A stretch of 64,000 nucleotides of DNA from JAKACA01 sp052143575 (GTDB taxonomy: Bacteria; Actinomycetota; Acidimicrobiia; Acidimicrobiales; Bog-793): the NCBI GenBank assembly GCA_052143575.1, contig JBKQSP010000051.1:1-64000 (forward strand), written 5' to 3'. The translations under genes and the position numbers were made by a program. Shown piece by piece: positions 8,583-16,883 of this stretch (the first letter of the stretch is position 1; each line of letters begins with the position of its first letter). The notes beneath the pieces were generated by a model, which saw only the letters and a program-made list of their open reading frames with translations, did no database searches and was not told the origin of the DNA.

Positions 8583-9906
8583 TTCCGCTGCTCCGGGGCA
8601 CCACGAGCAAGGGTCGCTCTCCGGCGTCTACGTGGTTCTCGGTGTGAGCGGCGGGATCGCCGCCTACAAGGCAATCGAGGTGTGCCGGCGGCTCGTCGAC
8701 AGCGGAGCCCACGTCGCACCCGTGCTGACGGCGGGGGCGCTGCGCTTTGTGGGCGCCGCCACCTTCTCCGCCCTCGCTTCCGAACCTGCCCACACGTCGC
8801 TGTTCGAAGACGCCAGCCCGATACCGCACACCCGCCTCGGCCAGCAGGCCGACCTCGTCGTCGTGGCGCCCGCAACGGCCCGCCTCATCGGCTCCTACGC
8901 CGCCGGGATCTCGGCCGACCTCCTCGTGGCCACATTGCTCGCCACTCGAGCTCCCGTGCTCGTCTGCCCCGCCATGCACACCGAGATGTGGGAGCACCCG
9001 GCCGTGCAGGCAAACCTCGAAGTGTTGCGGGTGCGGGGCGTCCACGTGCTCGAGCCCGCCGTCGGTCGCCTTGCCGGCGGCGACGTCGGAGCGGGACGGC
9101 TGGCCGAGCCGGCCGACATCGTGGCGGCGGCGGCGCGCATCGTGTCGGCCGCACATGGCGCCGCCAGCGGCACTGCCGGGCATCGGGCGACCGCACGCTC
9201 GACCGCCGATGGCCTCGCCGGCCGGCGGGTCCTCGTCACCGCCGGCGGCACGCGAGAGCCGATCGACCCCGTGCGCTTCATCGCCAACCGCTCCTCCGGC
9301 AAGCAGGGTTATGCCCTTGCGGCTGCAGCCCGCGGGCGGGGCGCCGAGGTGACGCTCGTGACGACCGTGCAGCTGGCCGCCCCGGAGGGCGCCGAGGTCG
9401 TCGAGGTGGAGACGGCCGCCGAGATGGCCGAGGCCGTCCTCAGCCGGGCGAAGGAACAGGACCTGATCGTCATGGCGGCCGCTGTGGCCGACTTCCGCCC
9501 GAGTGTGCGAGCCGCCGCCAAGCTGCGCAAGGCCGACGGTGTCCCCGAGATCGAGCTCGAGCCGACCCTCGACATCCTCGCCGAGCTCGGTCGCCAGCGG
9601 CAGCCCGGCCAGGTGCTCGTGGGCTTCGCCGCCGAGACGGAGTCCGTCGTCGAGCGCGCCGCCGAGAAGCTGCGCTCGAAAGGGGCCGACCTCGTCGTGG
9701 GCAATGACGTCGGGGCGGAGGGCGTGGGTTTCTCGTGGGACACCAACGCCGTCTCGATCGTTACCGCCGAGGGCAGGACCGACGTCCCGCTCAGCTCGAA
9801 GCGCGCCGTCGCCGAAGCCGTCCTCGACGCCGCCCTCGCCTGCATGGTGCAGGCCGAGAGTGACCAAGGAATCCGAACACTGCCTGATGAGGAGCCAATC
9901 GCGTGA
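8548..9906 (+). CDS. coaBC: Bifunctional phosphopantothenoylcysteine decarboxylase/synthetase
   Basis: Carries out two steps of coenzyme A synthesis: joining cysteine to 4'-phosphopantothenate (CoaB) and decarboxylating the product (CoaC). The N-terminal FMN domain shows GVSGGIAAYKAIEVCRRL, the catalytic His region and PAMHTEMWEHPA. The C-terminal CTP-dependent domain shows VLVTAGGTREPIDPVRFI and NRSSGKQGYALA. Length 452 residues. The start is GTG 8548, or GTG 8566, inside rpoZ. Its TGA overlaps the GTG of metK (GTGA), indicating coupling. Confidence 0.93.
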   Translation: MTAPTTVTTPADSAAPGHHEQGSLSGVYVVLGVSGGIAAYKAIEVCRRLVDSGAHVAPVLTAGALRFVGAATFSALASEPAHTSLFEDASPIPHTRLGQQADLVVVAPATARLIGSYAAGISADLLVATLLATRAPVLVCPAMHTEMWEHPAVQANLEVLRVRGVHVLEPAVGRLAGGDVGAGRLAEPADIVAAAARIVSAAHGAASGTAGHRATARSTADGLAGRRVLVTAGGTREPIDPVRFIANRSSGKQGYALAAAARGRGAEVTLVTTVQLAAPEGAEVVEVETAAEMAEAVLSRAKEQDLIVMAAAVADFRPSVRAAAKLRKADGVPEIELEPTLDILAELGRQRQPGQVLVGFAAETESVVERAAEKLRSKGADLVVGNDVGAEGVGFSWDTNAVSIVTAEGRTDVPLSSKRAVAEAVLDAALACMVQAESDQGIRTLPDEEPIA

Positions 9907-11093
9907 GCCAGTACCACTTCACCTCGGAGTCGGTGACCGAAGGCCATCCCGACAAGATGGCCGACCAGATATCCGACGCCGTCCTCGACGCCATCCTCAC
10001 GGAGGACCCGAACGGGCGGGTCGCCTGCGAGACGCTCCTCACCACCGGTCTCGTCGTCGTGGCCGGTGAGATCTCCACGACCGCCTACGTCGACGTCGCA
10101 CACATCGTCCGCCAGACCGTCCTTGCCATCGGGTACGACCGGGACGAGCTGTGCTTCGACGGGAACGCCTGCGGTGTCCTCGTCTCCATCGACGAGCAGT
10201 CGCCCGACATCAGCCAGGGCGTGTCGACCGCCCTCGAACGGCGGTCCGGCACCGACGGCGAGGACGTCCTCAGCTCCCAGGGGGCCGGCGACCAGGGGAT
10301 GATGTTCGGCTTCGCCTGCGACGAAACCCCCGACCTCATGCCCCTGCCCATCTGGCTCGCCCATCGCCTCGCCCGCCGCCTCGCAGAGGTGCGCAAGGAC
10401 GCCACGCTGCCCTACCTCGGTCCGGACGGCAAGACCCAGGTGTCGGTCGTCTACGACAACGGCCGCCCCGTCAAGCTCACGACCGTGCTCATCTCCACCC
10501 AGCACACGAAGGACGTGGAGCTGGTCGAGCAGCTGCCGGCGGATCTCCTCAAGCACGTCATCGAACCGCTGCTGCCGACGGACCTCGACACGGAGAATTT
10601 CCGGCTGCTGGCGAACCCGACGGGTCGCTTCGAGCTCGGTGGCCCTCGGGCAGACAGCGGGCTCACCGGGCGAAAGATCATCGTCGACACCTACGGCGGG
10701 GCCGCCCGCCACGGCGGGGGAGCCTTCTCCGGCAAGGACCCGTCCAAGGTCGACCGCTCGGGCGCCTACGCGGCCCGCTGGGTGGCCAAGCACATCGTCG
10801 CCGCCGGCGCTGCCCGTCGCTGCGAGATACAGGTCGCCTACGCCATCGGCGTCGCCCGCCCCCTTTCGGTCATGCTCGACACGTTCGGCACCGAGACGGT
10901 CGACCCCGAGAAGATCACCGCAGCCATCGACGAGCTCTTCGACTTGCGGCCGGCGGCCATCATCCGCGACCTCGACCTGCGGCGGCCGATCTACAAGCGG
11001 ACGGCCGCCTACGGTCACTTCGGCCGCTCTGACGCCGGACCCTGGGAGGCGACCCCGCGGGTCGAGGACCTTCGGCGCGCCCTCGGCCTCTGA
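9903..11093 (+). CDS. metK: S-adenosylmethionine synthetase
   Basis: Makes S-adenosylmethionine from methionine and ATP. Signature segments are GHPDKMADQISDAVLDA, GAGDQGMMFGFACDET and GGAARHGGGAFSGKDPSKVDR. Length 396 residues, normal for the family. It begins at GTG 9903, overlapping the coaBC stop by 4 nt. A methionine adenosyltransferase between coaBC and priA is the standard actinobacterial order. Confidence 0.96.
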   Translation: MSQYHFTSESVTEGHPDKMADQISDAVLDAILTEDPNGRVACETLLTTGLVVVAGEISTTAYVDVAHIVRQTVLAIGYDRDELCFDGNACGVLVSIDEQSPDISQGVSTALERRSGTDGEDVLSSQGAGDQGMMFGFACDETPDLMPLPIWLAHRLARRLAEVRKDATLPYLGPDGKTQVSVVYDNGRPVKLTTVLISTQHTKDVELVEQLPADLLKHVIEPLLPTDLDTENFRLLANPTGRFELGGPRADSGLTGRKIIVDTYGGAARHGGGAFSGKDPSKVDRSGAYAARWVAKHIVAAGAARRCEIQVAYAIGVARPLSVMLDTFGTETVDPEKITAAIDELFDLRPAAIIRDLDLRRPIYKRTAAYGHFGRSDAGPWEATPRVEDLRRALGL

Positions 11094-11118
11094 GGGCGGG
11101 CCGCATTCGGGGCCGGCA

Positions 11119-13164
11119 GTGGTCACGGTCGCCGGCGCTGGCGCACCCGCCGGAGCGGTCGCCGCGGTGAGCGTCGCGGCGGTGACGGAGCATCCCACGA
11201 CGGTCGAAGTGCTGCCCGACGTGAGCGGGATCGACCGGGCGTTTCACTACCTCGTTCCCACCGCTCTAGCAGCCGGGGTCGTGGTCGGAACGATCGTGCG
11301 GGTGCCGCTCCACGGTCGTCGCGTTCGCGGCTATGTCGTGGCGGTCGGAACGCCGGCGCCCCGAGGCGTCAGACCCCAGGAGATCCTCCAGGTCGTCTCG
11401 TTGGGCCCGCCGGCCGACGTCGTCGAGCTCTGCCGATGGGCATCGTGGCGGTACGCCGGGCGGCTCCGACCGTTCCTGGCCGCCGCCTCGTCCCCAACGG
11501 TCGTCCGGAGGTTGCCGGCACCGGGATCGGGTCCGCCGGCCCCAAGCACCGCAGCGCCGGCCCCAAGCACCGCAGCGCCGGCCCCCAGCACAGAACCGCC
11601 GGCCCCCAGCACAGAACCGCCGGCGCCCAGCACCGCAGCGCCGGCGCCCAGCACAGAACCGCCGGCGCCCAGCACCGCAGCGCCGGCCCCCAGCACAGAA
11701 GCGCCGGCTGCGGCGGCCGCCAGTTGGCTCGGACAGGCCGTCTCAGATGCCCTCAAGGCTCGGGACGCCGTCATCCGGCTACCGCCGGCCGTCGAGCGGC
11801 TGCCGATCGTCCTCGAGGCCCTCGAGCACATGAGAGGCACCGCCGGCGACCCGATGATCCTCGTCGAGTCGACCTCCGACGCCGACGCCCTCGCTCGGCG
11901 GCTCGTCCGGCGGGGATGGGACGTCAGTCCCTACCCCGAGCAGTGGGCGGCCGCAGCCGCCGGCGGCCGAGTGGTGGTCGGCACTCGCAACGTCGCTCTC
12001 GCTCCCGGGCGGCGCTCTGTCGTCATCGTGCTGGACGCCCACAGCGAGTCGTACCGCTCCGAGCGGGCGCCGACCTTCGATGCACGCACGCTCGTGGCCG
12101 AGCGGAGCCGGCGGGACGGTGTCCCGGTCCTGTTCGTCAGCCCCTGCCCGAGCCTGGAGCTGCTTTCTGGGCGCCGGCTCGTCACGATCGAGCGCTCGGC
12201 GGAACGAAACGGCTGGCCGCCCGCCTCCGTCCTCGACGCCCGCGAGGAGGACCCGAGAGAAGGCGGCTACCCGTCGCGACTCGTCTCGCTCGTGCGAGCC
12301 GCCGTGGCGGCTGGCATCGAAACAGGGCGCCCCGTCGTGCTCGTGCTCAACCAGAAGGGCCGCGCCCGGCTCCTGTCGTGCTCGCTCTGCCGCTCGATCC
12401 AGCGATGCGGCCGTTGCGGAGCGGCCCTCACACAGCCCACACGGGCGCCTCGCGGCACGACCGGCACGCTCGAGTGCCCGAGCTGCGGTGACGAGTCAGC
12501 GGCCGTGTGCACGACCTGTGGCTCGGCTCGGCTGCGGATCCTGCGGCCAGGCGTCAGCCTCGCCCGCGAGCAGCTCTCCACCTTGCTCGGCGTCGAAGTC
12601 GCCGAGGTCGGCGCCCCAGGCACACCAGCCGCCCTCGCCACGCCCCGGGCGCCGGCTCCCGTCGTGATCGGCACCGAGGCGGTGTTGCACGCCGTGCGGG
12701 GGGCGGTGATGGTGGGTTTCCTCGATCTCGATCACGAGTTGCTCTCGCCCCGCTTCCGTGCGGCAGAGCAGGCACTCGTCCTGCTGGCGCGAGCGGCTCG
12801 CCTCCTCGGCGGCCATTCGGGCGGCGGCCGCCTCGTCATGCGCACCTCGGTGCCCGACCACGACGTCGTGAGAGCCGTGCAGGCGGGCGACCCAGCGCTC
12901 GTGGCTGCGGCGGAGTCGGGGCGCCGCAGCATGCTGCACCTGCCCCCGCTGGCGGCGCTCGCCTCGGTGACCGGGACGGACGCCGCCGGCGTCGTCAGCC
13001 GCCTGCAGGGCGTCGAGGTGTCGTCGGGCCGGCGCGGTGGCTATCTCGTACGCGCCGAGAGCTCGTCGGCGCTGGCGGACGCCTTTGCCCGCCTCGTCGC
13101 CGAGGAGAGTGCCGGCTGGGCCGGCGTCGATGCCCGTATCGAGGTCGACCCGCTGGCGGTCTGA
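11119..13164 (+). CDS. priA: PriA-like primosomal protein (probably helicase-inactive)
   Basis: Actinobacterial PriA homologue. The N-terminal 3'-DNA-binding domain is visible (VLPDVSGIDRAFHYLVP, GTIVRVPLHGRRVRGYVV), and the zinc-binding strand cluster is present as CSLCRSIQRCGRCG and CPSCGDESAAVCTTCG. I see no Walker A motif where a helicase would have one (region ILVESTSDADALARRL), as is common in actinobacterial PriA, so it is likely a structural replication-restart factor. A heptapeptide repeat, (A/P)PAPST(A/E) eight times, links the N-terminal domain to the rest. GTG 11119, 11167 and 11182 are all possible starts; the first has GGGG 6 nt before it. Confidence 0.85.
   Translation: MVTVAGAGAPAGAVAAVSVAAVTEHPTTVEVLPDVSGIDRAFHYLVPTALAAGVVVGTIVRVPLHGRRVRGYVVAVGTPAPRGVRPQEILQVVSLGPPADVVELCRWASWRYAGRLRPFLAAASSPTVVRRLPAPGSGPPAPSTAAPAPSTAAPAPSTEPPAPSTEPPAPSTAAPAPSTEPPAPSTAAPAPSTEAPAAAAASWLGQAVSDALKARDAVIRLPPAVERLPIVLEALEHMRGTAGDPMILVESTSDADALARRLVRRGWDVSPYPEQWAAAAAGGRVVVGTRNVALAPGRRSVVIVLDAHSESYRSERAPTFDARTLVAERSRRDGVPVLFVSPCPSLELLSGRRLVTIERSAERNGWPPASVLDAREEDPREGGYPSRLVSLVRAAVAAGIETGRPVVLVLNQKGRARLLSCSLCRSIQRCGRCGAALTQPTRAPRGTTGTLECPSCGDESAAVCTTCGSARLRILRPGVSLAREQLSTLLGVEVAEVGAPGTPAALATPRAPAPVVIGTEAVLHAVRGAVMVGFLDLDHELLSPRFRAAEQALVLLARAARLLGGHSGGGRLVMRTSVPDHDVVRAVQAGDPALVAAAESGRRSMLHLPPLAALASVTGTDAAGVVSRLQGVEVSSGRRGGYLVRAESSSALADAFARLVAEESAGWAGVDARIEVDPLAV
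11533..11700 (+). repeat. In-frame 21-bp minisatellite within priA
   Basis: Eight tandem 21-bp units, each encoding PAPST flanked by Ala, Pro or Glu. Unit variants differ mainly at CCGCA versus AGAAC, and 21 bp keeps the reading frame whatever the copy number. It codes for a flexible Pro-rich linker between PriA domains. Confidence 0.9.
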
Positions 13165-13194
13165 GCTTCGCTCGGCACCTCCCACCGTCTCCCT

Positions 13195-13254
13195 AGTGTC
13201 AAAGCGAGCTGCTCCGTGTCAAACCGAGCAGCTCAGTGTCAAAGCGAGCATCTC
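13195..13254 (+). repeat. Three tandem 20-bp repeats in a promoter-sized gap
   Basis: Units at 13195-13214, 13215-13234 and 13235-13254 share the pattern AGTGTCAAAGCGAGCWGCTC with one to three changes each. They lie between priA and the small membrane-protein gene at 13304. The 20-bp period is close to two helical turns, which would place three bound proteins on one face of the DNA. Repeated blocks of this kind also occur at the ends of some IS21-family elements, so an element remnant is an alternative. Confidence 0.8.
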
Positions 13255-13303
13255 GACCGGCCGACCAGGGCGGCACGGCGACCAGAGGAGGGCGGAGGCA
13301 GGG

Positions 13304-13762
13304 ATGAGCAAGCAGGTACCGGTCCTCTTGACGCCGCCACAGGCGCGCCAGCTGGCCCAGGCGCTCGCCGGCCTCCGTGGCCTGATCGGCGTCGTGGCCT
13401 TCGTCTCGCCCAGCGTCGCCCTGCGGCCCTGGGCGGGTGCGGCGGTGGCGGCGCACCCCGGCGGGCGCCTCGTCGGGCGCGCCCTCGGCGGTCGTGACCT
13501 CGCCCTGTCCGCCGGGGCGTTCCTCGCCATGCGCCACGACGGGCGGGTGCGCGGCTGGATCGAGGCCGGGGGGCTCGCCGACACCGGCGACGTCCTCGCC
13601 ACGCTCGTCGCCTTTCGGCATCTGCCGAAGCGGACGCGCTGGGGCGTGCTGGCGCTCACGCTCGGCGCCGTCGCCGCCGCCTACGTCGTGGCGCCGAGCG
13701 TCGACGAGCAGGGCTGGGGCACTTCGCTCCCGCCGGAAGCTTCCCCGAGCCCTGCCTGCTAG
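13304..13762 (+). CDS. Small hydrophobic protein of unknown function
   Basis: A 152-residue protein starting at ATG 13304 behind GGAGG. I do not recognise the family. An N-terminal amphipathic stretch rich in Gln and Ala (PPQARQLAQALAGLRGLIGV) is followed by moderately hydrophobic segments (GLIGVVAFVSPSVAL, DLALSAGAFLAM, GDVLATLVAFRHL). The clearest membrane helix is near the C-terminus (WGVLALTLGAVAAAYVVAPS), and a short polar Pro/Ser tail follows. It is probably a membrane protein. It stands alone between priA and rpsO behind the triple 20-bp repeat. Confidence 0.6.
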   Translation: MSKQVPVLLTPPQARQLAQALAGLRGLIGVVAFVSPSVALRPWAGAAVAAHPGGRLVGRALGGRDLALSAGAFLAMRHDGRVRGWIEAGGLADTGDVLATLVAFRHLPKRTRWGVLALTLGAVAAAYVVAPSVDEQGWGTSLPPEASPSPAC

Positions 13763-13806
13763 CATTGGCGATCGCCGGCCCAGGTCGGCGCTGGTGGGCG
13801 GTGTCT

Positions 13807-13828
13807 CGCCGGATCGTCTGATCCGGCG
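13807..13828 (+). promoter_or_regulatory. Hairpin in the rpsO upstream region
   Basis: A perfect 9-bp stem, CGCCGGATC-GTCT-GATCCGGCG, lies about 85 nt before rpsO. No T-run follows. It is either part of an rpsO leader (S15 controls its own mRNA in several bacteria) or the 3' end of the upstream transcript. Confidence 0.5.
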
Positions 13829-13912
13829 GGGTGGTGCCCCCTGAGGAGTTCCGTCACCTTCCCGGCCGGCCCACGCGGTCTGCCGGCACCAAAGAAAGCC
13901 CATTCTCAACGC

Positions 13913-14170
13913 ATGCCCGACAAGACGGCGACGATCGCCGAGCACCGGCTCCACGAGACCGATACCGGTTCGCCCGAGGTCCAGGTTGCCATCCTCACTG
14001 AGCGGATCAACCACCTCACCGAGCACCTGAAGGTGCACCGGGGCGACCATCACACCCGGCGAGGCCTGATGAAGCTGATCGGCCGCCGCCGTCGTCTGCT
14101 GGACTATGTGAAGGCGAACGACGTCGACCGATACCGGGGGCTTATCGCCCGGCTCGGCATCCGTCGTTAG
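13913..14170 (+). CDS. rpsO: 30S ribosomal protein S15
   Basis: An 85-residue uS15, which binds 16S rRNA early in 30S assembly. Conserved segments are HETDTGSPEVQVAILTERI, NHLTEHL, HHTRRGLM and RRRRLLDYVK. No good ribosome site precedes the ATG. CATTCT at 13901-13906, 6 nt before it, could be a -10 box giving a leaderless mRNA, in which case the upstream hairpins would not be in that transcript. It heads the rpsO-pnp pair. Confidence 0.95.
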   Translation: MPDKTATIAEHRLHETDTGSPEVQVAILTERINHLTEHLKVHRGDHHTRRGLMKLIGRRRRLLDYVKANDVDRYRGLIARLGIRR

Positions 14171-14213
14171 GGCTGGGGACAGAACCCCCAAACGAAGACA
14201 ACCACGGCGCCCG

Positions 14214-14307
14214 CAGTCGTCAGCTGCCAGTCGCCGGGTACCGGGCCGCACGAAAGGCCGGAGCAGGTGGAACACCTCGCTCGGGCAGGTCCGGTGCGCG
14301 ACGACTG
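14214..14307 (+). promoter_or_regulatory. Structured leader of pnp
   Basis: CAGTCGTC at 14214-14221 is the exact reverse complement of GACGACTG at 14300-14307. Inside this stem sit a perfect hairpin, AGGTG-GAA-CACCT (14265-14277), and a GGCC...GGCC pair. In Escherichia coli, a long stem in the pnp leader is cut by RNase III and then used by PNPase to control its own mRNA; a comparable role here is inference. Confidence 0.5.
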
Positions 14308-14348
14308 GGAACTGGCCAGGTCTGGCGCCTCGAAAATAGAGGAGTGTC

Positions 14349-16841
14349 ATGGCTGACGCCATCACCGTCTCCGGTCCCGTGAGTGGGACCGACCGCACCA
14401 TGTCCTTTGAGACCGGCAAGCTGGCCGGCCAGGCCGACGGGGCGGTGCTCGCTCGTCTCGGTGACACCATGGTCCTCGTCACGGCGACGGCGGCCCGCAA
14501 GGTCCGCGAGGGGACGGATTTCTTTCCGCTCACCGTCGACCTCGAGGAGCGGATGTACGCCGCCGGCAAGATCCCCGGCTCGTTCTTCCGTCGGGAGGGC
14601 CGGGCGACCGATCAGGCCATCCTGACGGACCGGTTGATCGACCGGCCGCTGCGGCCGTCGTTTCCCGAGGGCTTCCGCAACGAGGTCCACATCGTCGGCA
14701 CGACGTTTGCCGCCGACCTCGTCAACCCGCACGACGTGCTCGCCATCAACGGCGCCTCCGCCGCCCTCATGATCTCGGGCATCCCCTTCGACGGCCCGAT
14801 CGGCGCCGTTCGCATGGCCTACTCCACCGAGGGGACCTGGCTCCCGCACGCCACCTACCAGGAGGGTGATGCCTCGACCTTCGAGCTCGTCGTGGCCGGC
14901 AGGGCGCTCGGCACCGAGCGCGACGCCGAGGTCGCCATCATGATGGTGGAGGCGGGCGGGACCGAGAACGCCTGGCAGTACTACGAGAACGGCGCCCCGA
15001 AGGTGACCGAGGACGTCATCGCCGAGGGCCTCGAGGCTTCGAAGACGTGGATTCGCGAGTCGATCGAGCTGCAGCGCGAGCTCGTCGCCAAGGCGGGCCG
15101 CAAGGAGACGATCCCCTTCGAGCTGTTCGTCGACTACTCCGACGAGATCTACGAGCGGGTCTCCACCGTGGGCGCCGAGGCCATCACGACGGCGAATGCC
15201 ATCACGACCAAGACGGAGCGCAACGCCGCCCTCGACGCCGCCGCCGAGACGATCCTCGACGAGCTCGCACCGCTGTTCCCCGAGCGCGAGCGCGAGATCA
15301 AGGCGGCCATCCGCTCCTACACGAAGAAGATCGTGCGCAAGCGCATCGTCTCGGAGGGCATCCGCATCGACGGCCGTGGCACGACCGACATCCGGCCCCT
15401 CTCGGCCGAGGTGGGCCTCATCCCGACGGCGCACGGCTCCGGGCTCTTCCAGCGGGGCGACACCCAGGTGCTGAACTTCACGACCCTCGGCATGCCCCGC
15501 ATGAACCAGCTGCTCGACACGATCGGCATCGACGACACCAAGCGCTACATGCACCACTACAACTTCCCGCCCTTCTCGACGGGCGAGACGGGGTTCATGC
15601 GGGGCCCGAAGCGCCGTGAAATCGGCCACGGACTGCTCGCCGAGCGCGCCCTCCTGCCGGTCATCCCGCCAGAGAGCGAGTTCCCCTACGTGCTCCGGCT
15701 CGTCTCCGAGGTGCTCTCCTCCAACGGCTCGACGTCGATGGCCTCGGTCTGCGGCTCCACGTTGTCGCTCATGGACGCCGGTGTGCCGATCAAGGCGCCG
15801 GTCGCCGGCATCGCCATGGGCCTCGTCTACGCCGAGGGCGTCTACACGACCCTGACCGACATCCTCGGGGCCGAGGACGCCTTCGGGGACATGGACTTCA
15901 AGGTGGCAGGCACCTCGGAATTCGTCACCGCCCTGCAGCTCGACACGAAGATCGACGGCCTGCCCGCCGACGTGCTCTCGAAGGCGCTCCACCAGGCGCG
16001 CGACGCCCGCCTCATCATCCTCGACGTCATCGCCGGCGCCATCTCGGCACCACGCGAGGAAGTGAAGCCGCACGCCCCGAAGATCGTCACCTTCGAGATC
16101 CCGATCGACAAGATCGGTGAGGTCATCGGCCCCAAGGGCAAGGTCATCAACGCCATCCAGCAGGAGACGGGCGCGGACGTCAACGTCGACGACGACGGGC
16201 AGGTCGGCACCGTGACGATCGGCGCCAAGGAGCGCTCCGTCGTCGACGAGGCCCGTCGCCGCATCGAGACGATCCTCGACCCGCCCTCGGCCGACGTCGG
16301 CACCGTCTACACGGGCAAGGTCGTCAACATCACGAAATTCGGGGCGTTCGTCAACATCCTGCCGGGCCGTGACGGCCTCATCCACATCTCCCGCCTCGGC
16401 CAGGGCAAGCGAGTCGAGCGTGTCGAAGACGTCGTCGAGCTCGGCCAGGAGATCGAGGTGCGCGTCGACGACATCGACCCGCAGGGCAAGGTTTCGCTCT
16501 CGCTCGCATCCTCACCGCCTCCCTCCGCCTCCTCGTCAGAGGACGGTGAAGGCGGGGATCGCCCCCGTGGCGGCCGCGGGCGCGAGCGGTCGGAGCGATC
16601 CGGTCCCGAGCGCTCGGAGCGCTCCGAGCGCAACGGCTCTGTCGCCGAGAGCGGCGTTCCGCGGGCATCCTTCGAGGACGCCTTCGACGCCGAGCTGTCG
16701 GCCGAGCTCGGCGACCTCGGTCCGCGCGAGTCGGCCGGGGCCGGTGGCCCGCGGCGTGAGGGAAGTCGCCGGCCGGAGGGTGGCCGGCGTGAGGGCGCAG
16801 GCGGCGGTCCCCGCCGCCGTCCCCGCAGCGGTCGGGACTAG
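14349..16841 (+). CDS. pnp: Polyribonucleotide nucleotidyltransferase
   Basis: PNPase degrades RNA 3' to 5' using phosphate. The order is RNase PH domain 1, a helical linker, and RNase PH domain 2 (IRIDGRGTTDIRPLSAEVGL, FQRGDTQVLNFTTLG). A KH domain follows (IGPKGKVINAIQQETGADV), then S1 (GTVYTGKVVNITKFGAFVNILPGRDGLIHIS). After S1 comes a disordered Arg/Gly/Ser/Glu-rich tail of about 110 residues ending PRRRPRSGRD, longer than in most homologues and possibly an RNA- or RNase-binding arm. Start ATG follows AGAGGAG at good spacing. The 830-residue length fits actinobacterial PNPase plus the tail. Confidence 0.96.
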   Translation: MADAITVSGPVSGTDRTMSFETGKLAGQADGAVLARLGDTMVLVTATAARKVREGTDFFPLTVDLEERMYAAGKIPGSFFRREGRATDQAILTDRLIDRPLRPSFPEGFRNEVHIVGTTFAADLVNPHDVLAINGASAALMISGIPFDGPIGAVRMAYSTEGTWLPHATYQEGDASTFELVVAGRALGTERDAEVAIMMVEAGGTENAWQYYENGAPKVTEDVIAEGLEASKTWIRESIELQRELVAKAGRKETIPFELFVDYSDEIYERVSTVGAEAITTANAITTKTERNAALDAAAETILDELAPLFPEREREIKAAIRSYTKKIVRKRIVSEGIRIDGRGTTDIRPLSAEVGLIPTAHGSGLFQRGDTQVLNFTTLGMPRMNQLLDTIGIDDTKRYMHHYNFPPFSTGETGFMRGPKRREIGHGLLAERALLPVIPPESEFPYVLRLVSEVLSSNGSTSMASVCGSTLSLMDAGVPIKAPVAGIAMGLVYAEGVYTTLTDILGAEDAFGDMDFKVAGTSEFVTALQLDTKIDGLPADVLSKALHQARDARLIILDVIAGAISAPREEVKPHAPKIVTFEIPIDKIGEVIGPKGKVINAIQQETGADVNVDDDGQVGTVTIGAKERSVVDEARRRIETILDPPSADVGTVYTGKVVNITKFGAFVNILPGRDGLIHISRLGQGKRVERVEDVVELGQEIEVRVDDIDPQGKVSLSLASSPPPSASSSEDGEGGDRPRGGRGRERSERSGPERSERSERNGSVAESGVPRASFEDAFDAELSAELGDLGPRESAGAGGPRREGSRRPEGGRREGAGGGPRRRPRSGRD

Positions 16842-16883
16842 GCCGGCTTTGCCGGGCCTCGCCCGACGCAGGCGCTCATCGCC

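Noticed and set aside
9309..11198. 629-codon minus-strand frame across coaBC and metK
   Set aside because: It is antisense to two conserved enzymes, of low complexity, without a family motif.
11331..11840. Minus-strand frame with GAGGSVLGAGAAVLGAG-type repeats
   Set aside because: It is only the reverse reading of the PriA linker repeat; priA conservation on both sides decides the strand.
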